Assembly: GCA_040905805.1 (NCBI GenBank)
Contig: JBBDQS010000001.1
Location: 5,779 to 65,890, forward strand
Source: Egibacteraceae bacterium
Lineage (GTDB): Bacteria; Actinomycetota; Nitriliruptoria; Euzebyales; Egibacteraceae
Length of the DNA stretch: 60,112 nucleotides
Direction: 5' to 3'
Shown one piece after another: positions 1-11,121 of this stretch. Made by a program: the position numbers and the translations under genes. A model generated the notes under the pieces. It ran no database searches, was not told the origin of the DNA, and was given only the letters and a program-made list of their open reading frames with translations. The stretch's first letter is position 1, and each line of letters starts with the position of its first letter.

Positions 1-43
1 GGGGGGCGCCCGGGGGGGGGGGGGGCGGGCCCCCCCCCCCCGC
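1..43. other. Low-complexity G/C homopolymer tract, probable contig-end artefact
   Basis: Runs of G then C, broken by single bases, fill the first ~43 positions exactly where the conserved end of argH should be read. The translated frame becomes Gly/Pro/Arg only. Nothing biological is needed to explain this. Confidence 0.7.
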
Positions 44-1332
44 GGCCGGGTCGGTGAGGTCCGCCGGGGCGTCGGCCAGCGCCGGGAGCGCCCCGGTGAG
101 CGCGGCGGCATCCAGATCGACGATGTCGATCCCCCGCCGCTCGCAGTCGGCCACCAGGGCACCGACCTGCTCGTGGGCGGTGCGGAAGGCCGTCCCCCGG
201 CGGACGAGCTCCTCGGCGAGGTCGGTGGCCAGGGCGAAGCCGCCCGCCGCCGTGCCGGCGAGGCGATCCCGGTCGAACCACAGCGACGCCACGGTGCCGG
301 CCATCGCCGGCAGCGCCAGGTCCAGCGTGTCGACCGCGTCGAAGAGCGGCTCCTTGTCCTCCTGGAGGTCCCGGTTGTAGGTCATGGGCAGCCCCTTCAA
401 GGTGACCAGGAGGCTGACGAGGTCCCCGATGAGGCGCCCCGTCTTGCCGCGTACCAGCTCGGCCACGTCGGGATTGCGCTTCTGCGGCATGATCGAGCTG
501 CCCGTGGAGAACGCGTCCCCCACCCGCGCCCACCCGAACTCCGCGGAGCTCCACAGCACGATCTCCTCGCCGATGCGGGACAGGTGCACCCCGAGGAGCG
601 CGAAGGCGGCCAGCAGCTCCACGACGAAGTCCCGGTCGGACACGGCGTCCATCGAGTTGTCGGCCGCGCCGGCGAAGCCGAGGGCTGCGGCGTAGCGGGC
701 AGGGTCCAGACCAAGCGTCACGCCAGCCAGGGCACCCGCGCCGAGGGTGGACACGTCGGCGCGGCCGAGGGCGTCGGTGACCCGCCCGGCGTCGCGGTCC
801 AGCGCCCACCCGTGCGCCAGGAGATGGTGGGCGAGCGTCACCGGCTGCGCCCGCTGCAGGTGGGTGTACCCGGGCGCGAGCCAGTCCAGGGTCTGCTCCG
901 CCTGTTCGACCAGTGCGGTCTGGACCGCACGGATGCCCGCGACGATGCGCGCACCCGCGTCCTTGCAGTACAGCCGCAGGTCGCTCGCGATCTGGTCGTT
1001 GCGGCTGCGGCCGGCCCGCAGGCGCCCGCCCGCGGGACCCGCCAGGTCGATCAGGCGCCGCTCGACCGCGCCGTGCAGGTCCTCGTCGGTCGCCAGGAAG
1101 ACGAAGGCCTCCGCCGCGAACTCCGCCGTGATGGTCTGAAGCGCCGTGCGGATGGCCGCGTGGTCGGACTCGTCGATCAGGTCGAGGCGGGCCAGCTCGT
1201 CGGCGTGCGCCCGCGAGCCCGCCAGGTCGTAGGGCCAGAGGCGCACGTCGAAGTCGACCGACCGGCCGAGCCGCCACGCGGCATCCGCGGGCGGTTCGCT
1301 GAACCGCGCGCCCCAGAGCTTGCCCTCAGCCA

Positions 1333-1333
<1 letters not shown>
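1..1333 (-). CDS. argH: Argininosuccinate lyase, 3' end cut by window edge
   Basis: Cleaves argininosuccinate to arginine and fumarate, the last step of arginine synthesis. The frame reads from a GTG at 1333-1331 with N-terminus VAEGKLWGARF, typical of the family. The signature GSSIMPQKRNP lies near residue 277. The GTG overlaps the argG stop by one base (TAGTG), so translation is probably coupled. About 430 residues read well down to ...ADAPADLTDP; below position ~45 the frame enters G/C homopolymers and loses the expected conserved C-terminal sequence. I read that as poor sequence at a contig end, not biology. The stop codon is not in the window. Confidence 0.93.
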
Positions 1334-2534
<1,201 letters not shown>

Positions 2535-2538
<4 letters not shown>

Positions 2539-2977
2539 GGAGTCTGCTCCTTGATGGCGGTGAGGCGGTCGGCGATAGCGCGGCCGGTGGTGCCCTCGGC
2601 AGCCACGACCAGCAGCGTGTCGTCGCCCTGCACGGTGGCCAGGATCCCCGGAAGGTCAGCCTGGTCGATGGCGCTGGCGACCGCACTGGCCGCACCCGGC
2701 GGTGTGCGCACGACCGCCAGGTTGGCGCTGGCTTCGACGGAGGCGACGAACTGGCGCAGGATCTGCGCCAGCCCCCCCGCCTCCGGCAGTGCGTAGGTGA
2801 CCCGGCCGTCGGCGCCCCGCACCTTGCCGATACCGAGCTCGTCGAGGTCGCGGCTGACGGTCGCCTGCGTCGCCTCGACCCCCTGCTCGGCGAGCAGCGC
2901 GACCAGCGCCGACTGGGCGCCCACGGGGTAGCGGGCGACCAGCTCGCGGATCAGCTGCCGGCGCCGCTCGCGCGTGG

Positions 2978-2981
<4 letters not shown>
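2535..2981 (-). CDS. argR: Arginine repressor ArgR
   Basis: Arginine-sensing repressor of arginine biosynthesis. The 148 residues split into an N-terminal winged helix (recognition helix around TQATVSRDLDELG, residues ~38-50) and a C-terminal hexamerisation and arginine-binding domain with the motif QGDDTLLVV near residue 115. The GTG start overlaps the argF stop as GTGA. Encoded inside the operon it should regulate, it probably acts at the ARG box in front of argC (8376-8389), making an autoregulatory loop. That last point is inference from the site. Confidence 0.96.
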
Positions 2982-3948
<967 letters not shown>

Positions 3949-3952
<4 letters not shown>

Positions 3953-5214
3953 GACCGGCCTGCCTGCACGTCGTCCAGCGCCCTGCGCAGGCGCTCGACC
4001 AGCTCATCCAGGTCGGGGTCGGTGAGCACCAGCGGGGGCGCCAGCCGGACGATGGCGGGCGCGACCGCGTTCACCACGAGGCCGTGGCGCAGCGCGGCGG
4101 CCGTGACCGCCCCGGCGGCCGGCCCGTCGAGGACCAGTGCCTGCAGCAGGCCGCGACCGCGCGTGCTCGCCGCCAGCGGCGAGGCGGCGGCGAGCCCCGC
4201 CAGCCGCGCGGCCAGCTCCGCGCCGAGCGTGGCGGCCCGGGCGACCAGGCCCTCATCCTCGATGGTGCGCAGCACGGCCAGCGCGGCCGCGCAGACGACC
4301 GGTCCCCCGCCGAAGGTCGTGGCGTGGTCGCCCGGTCCGAACACCTTGCCAGCCTCTCCCACGGCGACCACCGCGCCGATGGGCAGGCCGTTGGCCAGGG
4401 CCTTGGCGAGGGTCACCACGTCGGGTGCGACCGGTGACGCCGGTGGCGCCGGTGGCGCCGCCCGCGTCTGCTGCCAGCCGTACCAGGCACCGAGGCGCCC
4501 CAGGCCCGTCTGGACCTCGTCGGCGATCAGCAACGCACCGACCCGGTCGCAGGCCGCGCGGGCGGCCTGCCACATCGGGTCACCCACCGCGCGCACGCCG
4601 CCCTCGCCCTGGACGGCCTCCAGCAGGACCGCGCTGGTGCGCTCGGTGACGGCGGCATCGAGCGCCTGTGGGTCGTCGTGGGCGACGTGGGTGACCCAGT
4701 CGCCGAGCGGTTCGAACGGCTCGTGCTTGGCCGGGTTGCCCGTGGCCGCCAGCGTGGCCAGCGTCCGCCCGTGGAAGCTGCCGTCGAGCGCCACGACGCC
4801 CACCTTGTCCGGGTGCTGGCGCTTGCCGTGGCGGCGCGCCAGCTTGAGCGCCGCCTCGTTGGCCTCCGCCCCGGAGTTGGCGAAGAACACCTTGCCGTCG
4901 GACCAGCCCAGCGTCTGCACCAGCCGCTCGGCCAGGAGCACCTGCGGCGCGGTGTAGTACAGGTTGGAGGTGTGCACCAGCCGCCGGACCTGGTCGGTGA
5001 CCGCGTGGGCCACGGCGGGGTGCGCATGGCCGAGCGAGGTCACCGCAAGCCCGGACAGGCCGTCCAGGTAGCGATTGCCGGCGGCGTCGGTGAGCCATGC
5101 GCCGCTCCCGGCGACGAACTCGACGGGCTGGCGGGTGTAGGTGCCCATCAGGGCTGCCGCCTCGCGCGTGGCGAGGCGCGGCGCGGCCCACGTGCCGTCC
5201 GGCATCCCGCTCAC
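3949..5214 (-). CDS. argD: Acetylornithine aminotransferase
   Basis: Pyridoxal-phosphate class III aminotransferase converting N-acetylglutamate semialdehyde to acetylornithine. It has 421 residues. The lysine expected to bind PLP lies in VTLAKALANGLPIGA and the cofactor aspartate in LLIADEVQTGLGRLG. The GTG at 5214 overlaps the argB stop (GTGA); an ATG three codons later (5205) is an alternative start. An Ala/Pro insert (PPAPPASPVAP) just before VTLAKAL is longer than usual but in frame. A dual role as succinyldiaminopimelate aminotransferase is possible, as in other bacteria. Confidence 0.95.
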
Positions 5215-6116
5215 CGCAGCTCCTTGGAGACCTGGGTGCCGATGCCCTCGTCGGTGAAGATCTCCAGCAGCAGGGCGTGCTCGATGCGCCCGTCGAGCAG
5301 GTAGGCGCGGTCGACGCCCCCGTCCAGGGCGGCGACCATGCTCTCGACCTTGGGCACCATGCCGGTGTGCAGCTCGCCCGAGCCGACCATCTCGCGCAGG
5401 CGCGCCGGGGCCACCTCGCTCAGCAGGGCCTGGTCACCGGTGCCGAAGTGCTCGTAGAGCCCCGGGACGTTCGTGAGGTAGATGAGCTTGTCCGCACCCA
5501 GCGCCGCCGCGATGGCTCCGGCGGCGGTGTCGGCGTTGACGTTGCGGTCCTCGCCGTCGGGCCCGCGCCCGACCGTGGCGACGACGGGGACGGCACCGCT
5601 GTCGAGCAGACCGTCCAAGACGGTGGTGTCGACGCGCTCCACCTCTCCGACCGCACCGAGCTCGGGGCCGGCGGGCCGCACCGCCAGGAGGCCGGCGTCG
5701 GTGCCCGAGACCCCGATGGCTGCGGCCCCCGCCGCGTTGATGAGGCCGACAAGGCGCGGGTTGACCTGACCGAGCAGCACCATCTTCACGACCTCGAGGG
5801 TCTGCTCGTCGGTCACCCGCCGGCCCTCGACGAAGCGGGTCTCGATACCCAGGCGGCGTGACAGCTCGGAGATCTGGGGCCCCCCGCCGTGGACCACGAC
5901 GACGCGCAGGCCGACGGCTACGAGCAGGGCGATGTCGGCGGCGAAGGCCGTGTCGAGGCCCTCCCCCGTGGGGTCCTCGCCGGTGACGTGCCCGCCGTAC
6001 TTGACCACGACGGTGCTGCCCGCCCACCGCGTCACCCAGGGCAGCGCCTCGCGCAGCACCCGCGCCTTCTCCTGCGCGAGGCGGGTCCTGCCGCTGAGCG
6101 TGGTATGAGGATTCAT
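5211..6116 (-). CDS. argB: Acetylglutamate kinase
   Basis: Phosphorylates N-acetylglutamate and is usually the arginine-inhibited step. The open frame extends upstream to 6341, but the family N-terminus begins at MNPHTTLSG, whose ATG overlaps the argJ stop as ATGA, so I place the start at 6116 (301 residues). Amino-acid kinase motifs are present: VVVKYGGH near residue 35 (commonly KYGGN in relatives) and VVHGGGPQIS near residue 70. It stands between argJ and argD in the operon. Confidence 0.96.
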   Translation of the reverse strand: MNPHTTLSGRTRLAQEKARVLREALPWVTRWAGSTVVVKYGGHVTGEDPTGEGLDTAFAADIALLVAVGLRVVVVHGGGPQISELSRRLGIETRFVEGRRVTDEQTLEVVKMVLLGQVNPRLVGLINAAGAAAIGVSGTDAGLLAVRPAGPELGAVGEVERVDTTVLDGLLDSGAVPVVATVGRGPDGEDRNVNADTAAGAIAAALGADKLIYLTNVPGLYEHFGTGDQALLSEVAPARLREMVGSGELHTGMVPKVESMVAALDGGVDRAYLLDGRIEHALLLEIFTDEGIGTQVSKELR

Positions 6117-7303
6117 GTCGTGTACTCGGCGTTGATGGTGACGTAGTCGTGGGTGAGGTCGCACGTCAGGAAGGTGGCCTCCGACGTCCCGAGGCCGAGG
6201 TCGACGGTCACCTGCACGTCCCGGCCGGCCAGCGCGGCGGCCGCCTGGCCGTGGTCGAAGGCGGTGACGACGCCGAACCGGCAGACGGTGACCCCGCCGA
6301 AGGTGACGGCGACCCGGGCGGGCGCGAAGGGCACGGGGCACGCGCCGGCGGCCGCGAGGATGCGGCCCCAGTTCGGGTCGCCTCCCGCCAACGCGGTGCG
6401 CACCAGCACGCTGCCGGCGATGGCGCGGCCGATGGTGACGGCGTCCTCCTCGGTGCGTGCGCCGGTGACCCGCAGGCGCACGAGCTTCTTGGCCCCCTCA
6501 CCGTCGCGCACCATGGACTCGGCCAGCCGGCCGCAGACGGCGGTGAGCGCCTCCTTGAAGGTCGACAGCGACGGCGGCTGGGTGGCGGTCCCCGTCGCCA
6601 ACACGATCACGGCGTCGTTGGTGGACTGGCACCCATCGACGCTGATGCGCCCGAAGGTGCGGGCGACCACATCGCGCAGGCAGGAGCGCAGGACCGGTCC
6701 CTGCACCGGCGCGTCGGTCGTGATGACGGCCAGCATGGTGGCCATGGCCGGCTCGAGCATGCCCGAGCCCTTGGCCAGACCTCCGACGACACAGGCGCCG
6801 ACGCTGTCCTCGACCCGCACGGCAGCTTCCTTCGGAAAGGTGTCGGTGGTCATGATCGCCTTGGCCGCCCTGCTCCCGCCCTCGCGCGAGCGTGCGGCCG
6901 CGACCTGCGGGATGCCCGCGAGCAGGGGATCACGCGCCATCGGCACGCCGATCACGCCGGTCGAGCAGACCAGGACGTCGGTGGCCTCGCAGCCGAGCGC
7001 TCGGGCGACCGCAGCGGTGGACTCCTCGGCGAGGGCCTCGCCGTCGGGGCCGGTGCACACGTTGGCGCTCCCGGAGTTCAGCAGCACCGCCCGGGCGCGT
7101 CCGTTGCCCACGTTGCGGGCGGTCAGCGTCACCGGCGCCGCCTGCACCTGGTTGGTGGTCTGGACCGCCGCGGCCGGCACGGTCCGGCCGGCATCGACGA
7201 GGGCGAGGTCGGGCTTGCCGCTGGGCTTCAGGCCCGCAGCGACGCCCGACGCGAAGATCTCCGGCGTGGCGCAGACGCCGCCGGGCAGGTCGGTCAACCG
7301 CAT
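6113..7303 (-). CDS. argJ: Bifunctional glutamate N-acetyltransferase / ornithine acetyltransferase
   Basis: Recycles the acetyl group from acetylornithine to glutamate, and may also use acetyl-CoA. The 396-residue precursor has the self-cleavage site KGSGMLEPAMATML, where cutting before Thr189 would give alpha and beta chains with Thr189 as nucleophile. The conserved segment GGDPNWGRILAAAG is also present. The stop overlaps argB (ATGA), and a 31-base gap separates the gene from argC. No argA or argE is needed if this enzyme works, which fits the cyclic pathway implied by the operon. Confidence 0.96.
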   Translation of the reverse strand: MRLTDLPGGVCATPEIFASGVAAGLKPSGKPDLALVDAGRTVPAAAVQTTNQVQAAPVTLTARNVGNGRARAVLLNSGSANVCTGPDGEALAEESTAAVARALGCEATDVLVCSTGVIGVPMARDPLLAGIPQVAAARSREGGSRAAKAIMTTDTFPKEAAVRVEDSVGACVVGGLAKGSGMLEPAMATMLAVITTDAPVQGPVLRSCLRDVVARTFGRISVDGCQSTNDAVIVLATGTATQPPSLSTFKEALTAVCGRLAESMVRDGEGAKKLVRLRVTGARTEEDAVTIGRAIAGSVLVRTALAGGDPNWGRILAAAGACPVPFAPARVAVTFGGVTVCRFGVVTAFDHGQAAAALAGRDVQVTVDLGLGTSEATFLTCDLTHDYVTINAEYTT

Positions 7304-7334
7304 GGCGGGCCCTTCGCGTGCGACGTGTGCCGGC

Positions 7335-8366
7335 TCACGGGTACACGCCCGCGGCGCTGAGCCCGGCAGCCTCGGACAGGCCGAGCGCCACGTTGGCGTT
7401 CTGGATCGCCTGGCCGGCGGCGCCCTTCACCAGGTTGTCGATGGCGCACGCCACCGTCACCCGCCCGGTGCGCGGGTCCGAGGCCACACCGACATGCGCG
7501 GCGTTGCCGCCGGACACGTGTGCGGTGGCCGGCCACGAACCCTCGGGGAGCACCGTGACGAACGGCTCGTGGCGGTAGGCGTCGTCGAAGGCGGCACGGA
7601 TGTCCTCGGGGGTGGTCCCGGGTGCCGGCCGGGCGGAGAGCGTGGCCAGCAGTCCCCGGGCCATCGGGACGAGATGGGGGGTGAAGGTGACCGCGGCCCT
7701 TTGGCCGGCGGCACGGGCCCAGCCCGCCTCGATCTCCGGGGTGTGGCGGTGACGGGGCGCGGCGTAGGGACTGACGTTGGCCACGGCGTGGCTGACGTGC
7801 AGGTCGTCGCGCAGCCCCTTGCCGGCACCCGATGTGCCCGACATCCCCGCGATGACCACGCCGGTGGGCTCGGCGACGCCCCCGAGGGGGCACAGGGCGA
7901 GCAGCGCCGCGGTCGGGTAGCAGCCGGGGTTGGCGATCAGCCGGGCCCCCGCCAGGTCCTCGCGCCACAGCTCTGGCAGCCCGTAGGTGCCCGGCGCCAG
8001 CTCCGGTGCCGTGTGGGGGAGGCCGTACCACTCCGTGAACGTGGCGGCGTCCAGGCGGAACGCGCCGGACAGGTCCACCACCAGCGCTCCCTGGTCGAGC
8101 AGCGCCGGCGCGAGCTCCAAGCTGGCCGCGTGGGGCGTGGCCAGGAACACCACGTCGCATCCGGCGAGCGCCTCGGGCTCCGACGGGGCGAGCGTCCCGG
8201 TCATGCCCAGGTGCGGGAAGACCTCGGCCAGGTCCCGCCCGGCGTTGCTCTTCGCGGCGACGGTGCGCACCTTCAGGACCGGGTGGCCAGCGAGCAGGCG
8301 CAGCAGCTCCGCGCCGCCGTACCCCGATCCCCCGACGATCCCGACGTCCACCACACGCTCCCTCAT
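7335..8366 (-). CDS. argC: N-acetyl-gamma-glutamyl-phosphate reductase
   Basis: NADPH-dependent reduction of acetylglutamyl phosphate to the semialdehyde. The nucleotide-binding GIVGGSGYGGAELLRLL lies at the N-terminus and the catalytic Cys149 in NPGCYPTAALL. It is the first gene of the arg operon. The ATG at 8366 has little ribosome binding sequence ahead of it. Four to five codons downstream are GTG codons (8354, 8351) preceded by GAGGGAG, a good Shine-Dalgarno, and the family usually starts close to the VDVGIVGG segment. The true start may therefore be 8351-8354. Confidence 0.95.
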   Translation of the reverse strand: MRERVVDVGIVGGSGYGGAELLRLLAGHPVLKVRTVAAKSNAGRDLAEVFPHLGMTGTLAPSEPEALAGCDVVFLATPHAASLELAPALLDQGALVVDLSGAFRLDAATFTEWYGLPHTAPELAPGTYGLPELWREDLAGARLIANPGCYPTAALLALCPLGGVAEPTGVVIAGMSGTSGAGKGLRDDLHVSHAVANVSPYAAPRHRHTPEIEAGWARAAGQRAAVTFTPHLVPMARGLLATLSARPAPGTTPEDIRAAFDDAYRHEPFVTVLPEGSWPATAHVSGGNAAHVGVASDPRTGRVTVACAIDNLVKGAAGQAIQNANVALGLSEAAGLSAAGVYP

Positions 8367-8375
8367 TCAGTTCGA

Positions 8376-8389
8376 TGCATAACCATACA
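8376..8389 (-). promoter_or_regulatory. ARG box (ArgR operator) in front of argC
   Basis: Read on the minus strand the site is TGTATGGTTATGCA, a perfect match to the palindromic ARG-box core TGNAT-N4-ATNCA. It lies 10 bases before the argC ATG and overlaps the predicted -10 element, so bound ArgR would block RNA polymerase. The operon encodes argR itself. Binding by ArgR is inferred from the match. Confidence 0.8.
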
Positions 8390-8410
8390 GCCCTAGTCGC
8401 CGTGGTGCAA
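8382..8410 (-). promoter_or_regulatory. Predicted sigma-70-type promoter of the arg operon
   Basis: On the minus strand TTGCAC (8410-8405) and TATGGT (8387-8382) are separated by exactly 17 bases. Transcription would start near 8375, leaving a leader of only about ten bases before the argC ATG, or ~22-25 to the alternative GTG starts. The promoter overlaps the ARG box. Confidence 0.65.
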
Positions 8411-8663
8411 ACGATCTCACGCGTCGCGCCACGACCGCAGCGATCTCGAGGACCGGGAGCTCCCACACGCTAGTGCGCCCGCGGCGGCGGGGGCGACGCA
8501 GCGGCCATGAGCGACCGCCACGCACCCTGGTGGCGGGGGCGTGTCGCGCAGGGCGCGGGAAGCCTTGCCCCTTGACCTGCCACGGGGCCTTTGGTCGACG
8601 TGCCCGGCCGACTTTCCCGCGCCGGCGCGGGATTCTTCGGCCACACGGGGTAGACGGGCGACG
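8411..8663. other. Non-coding gap between pheT and the arg operon, with an 18-bp palindrome
   Basis: I see no gene here. A perfect 18-bp palindrome of G and C (TCCCGCGCC/GGCGCGGGA, 8615-8632) lies about 30 bases after the pheT stop. Flanking bases are TTT on one side and TTCTT on the other, read on the plus strand. On the minus strand no U tract follows, so it is a weak candidate terminator for pheST. Confidence 0.5.
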
Positions 8664-11108
8664 TCAGCGGCGCAGGCTGCCGCCCACGGCGTCGGCGACG
8701 GCACGGTCGATGGCCTCGATGGCTGCGGCCTCGTCGGCGTCGGTCAGCTGGCGCTCGGCGTCGTCGAGGCGCACGCGGTAGGCCAGGCTCGTCCGTCCCG
8801 CCCCCAGCTGCTCCCCGCGGTAGACGTCGAACAGGGCGACCGCGGTGAGGCGCTCCCCCGCGCCGGCACGCACGGCCGCCTCGACGTCGGCGGCCGCCAC
8901 GTCCCGGTCGACCAGCACCGCGACGTCGAAGGTCAGGCCCGGCAGCGGTGACGGCACCGACGCGGGCCGGGGACGGACCCCGCCCGCGACGAACGGCCCC
9001 AGCTCCACCTCACCCACGAGCGTGCGGGGCGGCACCTCGAACGCCGCGGCCACCCGGGGGTGCAGCTCGCCCACGACCCCGACGTCCACGCCGTCCAGGG
9101 ACAGCCGGGCGGCGCGGCCGGGATGGAACGGCGCCTCGGCGGTGGGCGCGACCGCCAGCGCGTCGCGGCCCACGGCCTGGCGGACCAGGTCCACCGCGCC
9201 CAGCAGATCGTAGAGGTCCGCGGCGCGCCCGGCACGGTCGTGGCGGGGTGCGGTGAACAGCCCGCAGGCGGCCAGGCCCAGCATGGTCGGCTCGGCGGGC
9301 AGCACGGTGCCGGCGGGGCCGCCGTCGGCGCCCGGCTGGTCCCCGGTGGGCTCCAGGAAGACGTGACCGATCTCGAACACGGCCGCGTCCGGCGTCTGCC
9401 GGTTGGCGTTGTGGCGGACGACCCGCAGCAGCCCGGGGACGAGCGTGGTGCGCATGACCGCCTCCTCCTGGGACAGCGGGTTCACCAGGGCCACCGTGCG
9501 CCGTCGACGGTCGTCGGCGGGCAGGGCCAGGCTGTCGACGTCGGCGTCGGCGATGAAGGGGAACGGCATGACCTCCGTCCACCCGCCTCCGGCGAGCGCG
9601 CCACGCACGGCGCGCCGTGCGGCGTGCGCCGGGCTGCGCCGCCCGACCTGCCCGCTGGACGGCACCCGCTCTGGCACGCGGGCGTAGCCGTGCAGCCGGA
9701 CGATCTCCTCGTAGAGGTCGGCCTCGCCCTGCAGGTCCGGGCGGTACGGGGGCGGGCTGACGTCCAGGTCCACGCCGGCCGGCTCGACCGTGCAGGCGAT
9801 CGACTGGAGCAGTGCCGCCTGCTCGGGTCCGGTCAGCTCGATGCCGAGATGCGCGGTGGCGCGCGTCGGGCGCAGACGGATGACCGGGCGCTCGGCGGGG
9901 GCGGGGTAGTGGTCGTCGGCGGCGGTCACCGCACCGCCCGCGGAGGCGGTGATCAGCGCCACGCACCGGTCGGCGGCGATCGGCGCGCTCTCGGGGGGCA
10001 CGACCTTCTCCCAGCGCCGCGAGCCCTCGGTGTGCAGGCCGTGGCGTCGCGCCGTGCGCAGCACGCTGCGGGCCTCGAAGTTGGCGACCTCCAGGAACAC
10101 ATCGGTGGTATCGGGGTTGATCTCGGTCGTCTCGCCCCCCATCACCCCCGCCAGGGCCACGGGGCCCTCGGCGTCGCAGATCAGCAGGTCGTCGGGATCG
10201 AGCGCCCGGTCGACCCCGTCGAGGGTGCGCATGCGCTCCCCCGCGCGTGCCGTGCGCACCTCGATCGCCGGGCCGGCCAGCAGGGCCAGGTCGTAGGCGT
10301 GGATCGGGTTGCCAGTCTCCAGCATGGCGGCGTTGGTCGCGTCGACCAGGTTCGACACCGGGCGCATCCCGGCCGCGGACAGCCGGCGCTGCAGCCACGC
10401 CGGCGACGGCCCCGACCGCACGCCGCGGATTGTGCGGGCGTCGAACCGCCGGCAGCGCTGCGCGTCGGCGATGGTCACCGGCACGGCGTCGGGCCCTGCG
10501 GAAGACCCGGCCGGCGGCCCAGGAGCCGGCGTGGCGGGCTCGGGGATCGTCAGGGCGGCCCCCGTGAGGGCGGCGACGTCACGCGCCAGGCCGTGCAGCG
10601 ACAGGGCGTAGCCCCGATCGGGGGTGACGTCGATCACCAGGACGGGGTCGTCCAGCCTCAGCCACTCCCGCAGGTCGGCCCCCAGGGGGGCATCGGCGTC
10701 CAGGACCCAGATGCCCCGGTGGTCCTCGCCCACGCCCAGCTCGGCGGGGCTCGCCAGCATGCCGTTGGACACGACGCCGAAGAGCTCCTTGCGACCGACC
10801 TCGACGGCGCCGGGCAGCCGGGAGCCCGGCTTGGCCCAGGCCACCCGGTCGCCGGGGGCGTAGTTCGCCGCCCCGCAGACCACCTCGAGGGTCTCGGTCC
10901 CGTCGGACGCCTCGACCCGGTGCAGCTTGTCGCTGCCCTCCACCGCGTCCACCGAGCAGACCTCCGCGACGACCACGCCCCGGACCTCGCCGCTGGGCCG
11001 TTCGATGGCCTCGACCTCCAACCCGCCGAGGGTGAGCACGTCGGCGAGCTCGGTCGCGGGCAGCCCGGGATCGACGAAGTCGTGCAGCCACGACAGGGGT
11101 ACGCGCAT
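8664..11108 (-). CDS. pheT: Phenylalanyl-tRNA synthetase beta subunit
   Basis: Beta chain of the alpha2-beta2 enzyme that charges tRNA-Phe. The open frame runs up to 11411, but the family N-terminus MRVPLSWLHDFVDP starts at the ATG at 11108, which has GGAGGG seven bases upstream; this gives 814 residues. Visible parts are the N-terminal tRNA-binding OB fold, the B3/B4 editing region, the B5 region and the C-terminal anticodon-binding domain. It lies 13 bases after pheS. Confidence 0.97.
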   Translation of the reverse strand: MRVPLSWLHDFVDPGLPATELADVLTLGGLEVEAIERPSGEVRGVVVAEVCSVDAVEGSDKLHRVEASDGTETLEVVCGAANYAPGDRVAWAKPGSRLPGAVEVGRKELFGVVSNGMLASPAELGVGEDHRGIWVLDADAPLGADLREWLRLDDPVLVIDVTPDRGYALSLHGLARDVAALTGAALTIPEPATPAPGPPAGSSAGPDAVPVTIADAQRCRRFDARTIRGVRSGPSPAWLQRRLSAAGMRPVSNLVDATNAAMLETGNPIHAYDLALLAGPAIEVRTARAGERMRTLDGVDRALDPDDLLICDAEGPVALAGVMGGETTEINPDTTDVFLEVANFEARSVLRTARRHGLHTEGSRRWEKVVPPESAPIAADRCVALITASAGGAVTAADDHYPAPAERPVIRLRPTRATAHLGIELTGPEQAALLQSIACTVEPAGVDLDVSPPPYRPDLQGEADLYEEIVRLHGYARVPERVPSSGQVGRRSPAHAARRAVRGALAGGGWTEVMPFPFIADADVDSLALPADDRRRRTVALVNPLSQEEAVMRTTLVPGLLRVVRHNANRQTPDAAVFEIGHVFLEPTGDQPGADGGPAGTVLPAEPTMLGLAACGLFTAPRHDRAGRAADLYDLLGAVDLVRQAVGRDALAVAPTAEAPFHPGRAARLSLDGVDVGVVGELHPRVAAAFEVPPRTLVGEVELGPFVAGGVRPRPASVPSPLPGLTFDVAVLVDRDVAAADVEAAVRAGAGERLTAVALFDVYRGEQLGAGRTSLAYRVRLDDAERQLTDADEAAAIEAIDRAVADAVGGSLRR

Positions 11109-11121
11109 GCCGGTCCCTCCT

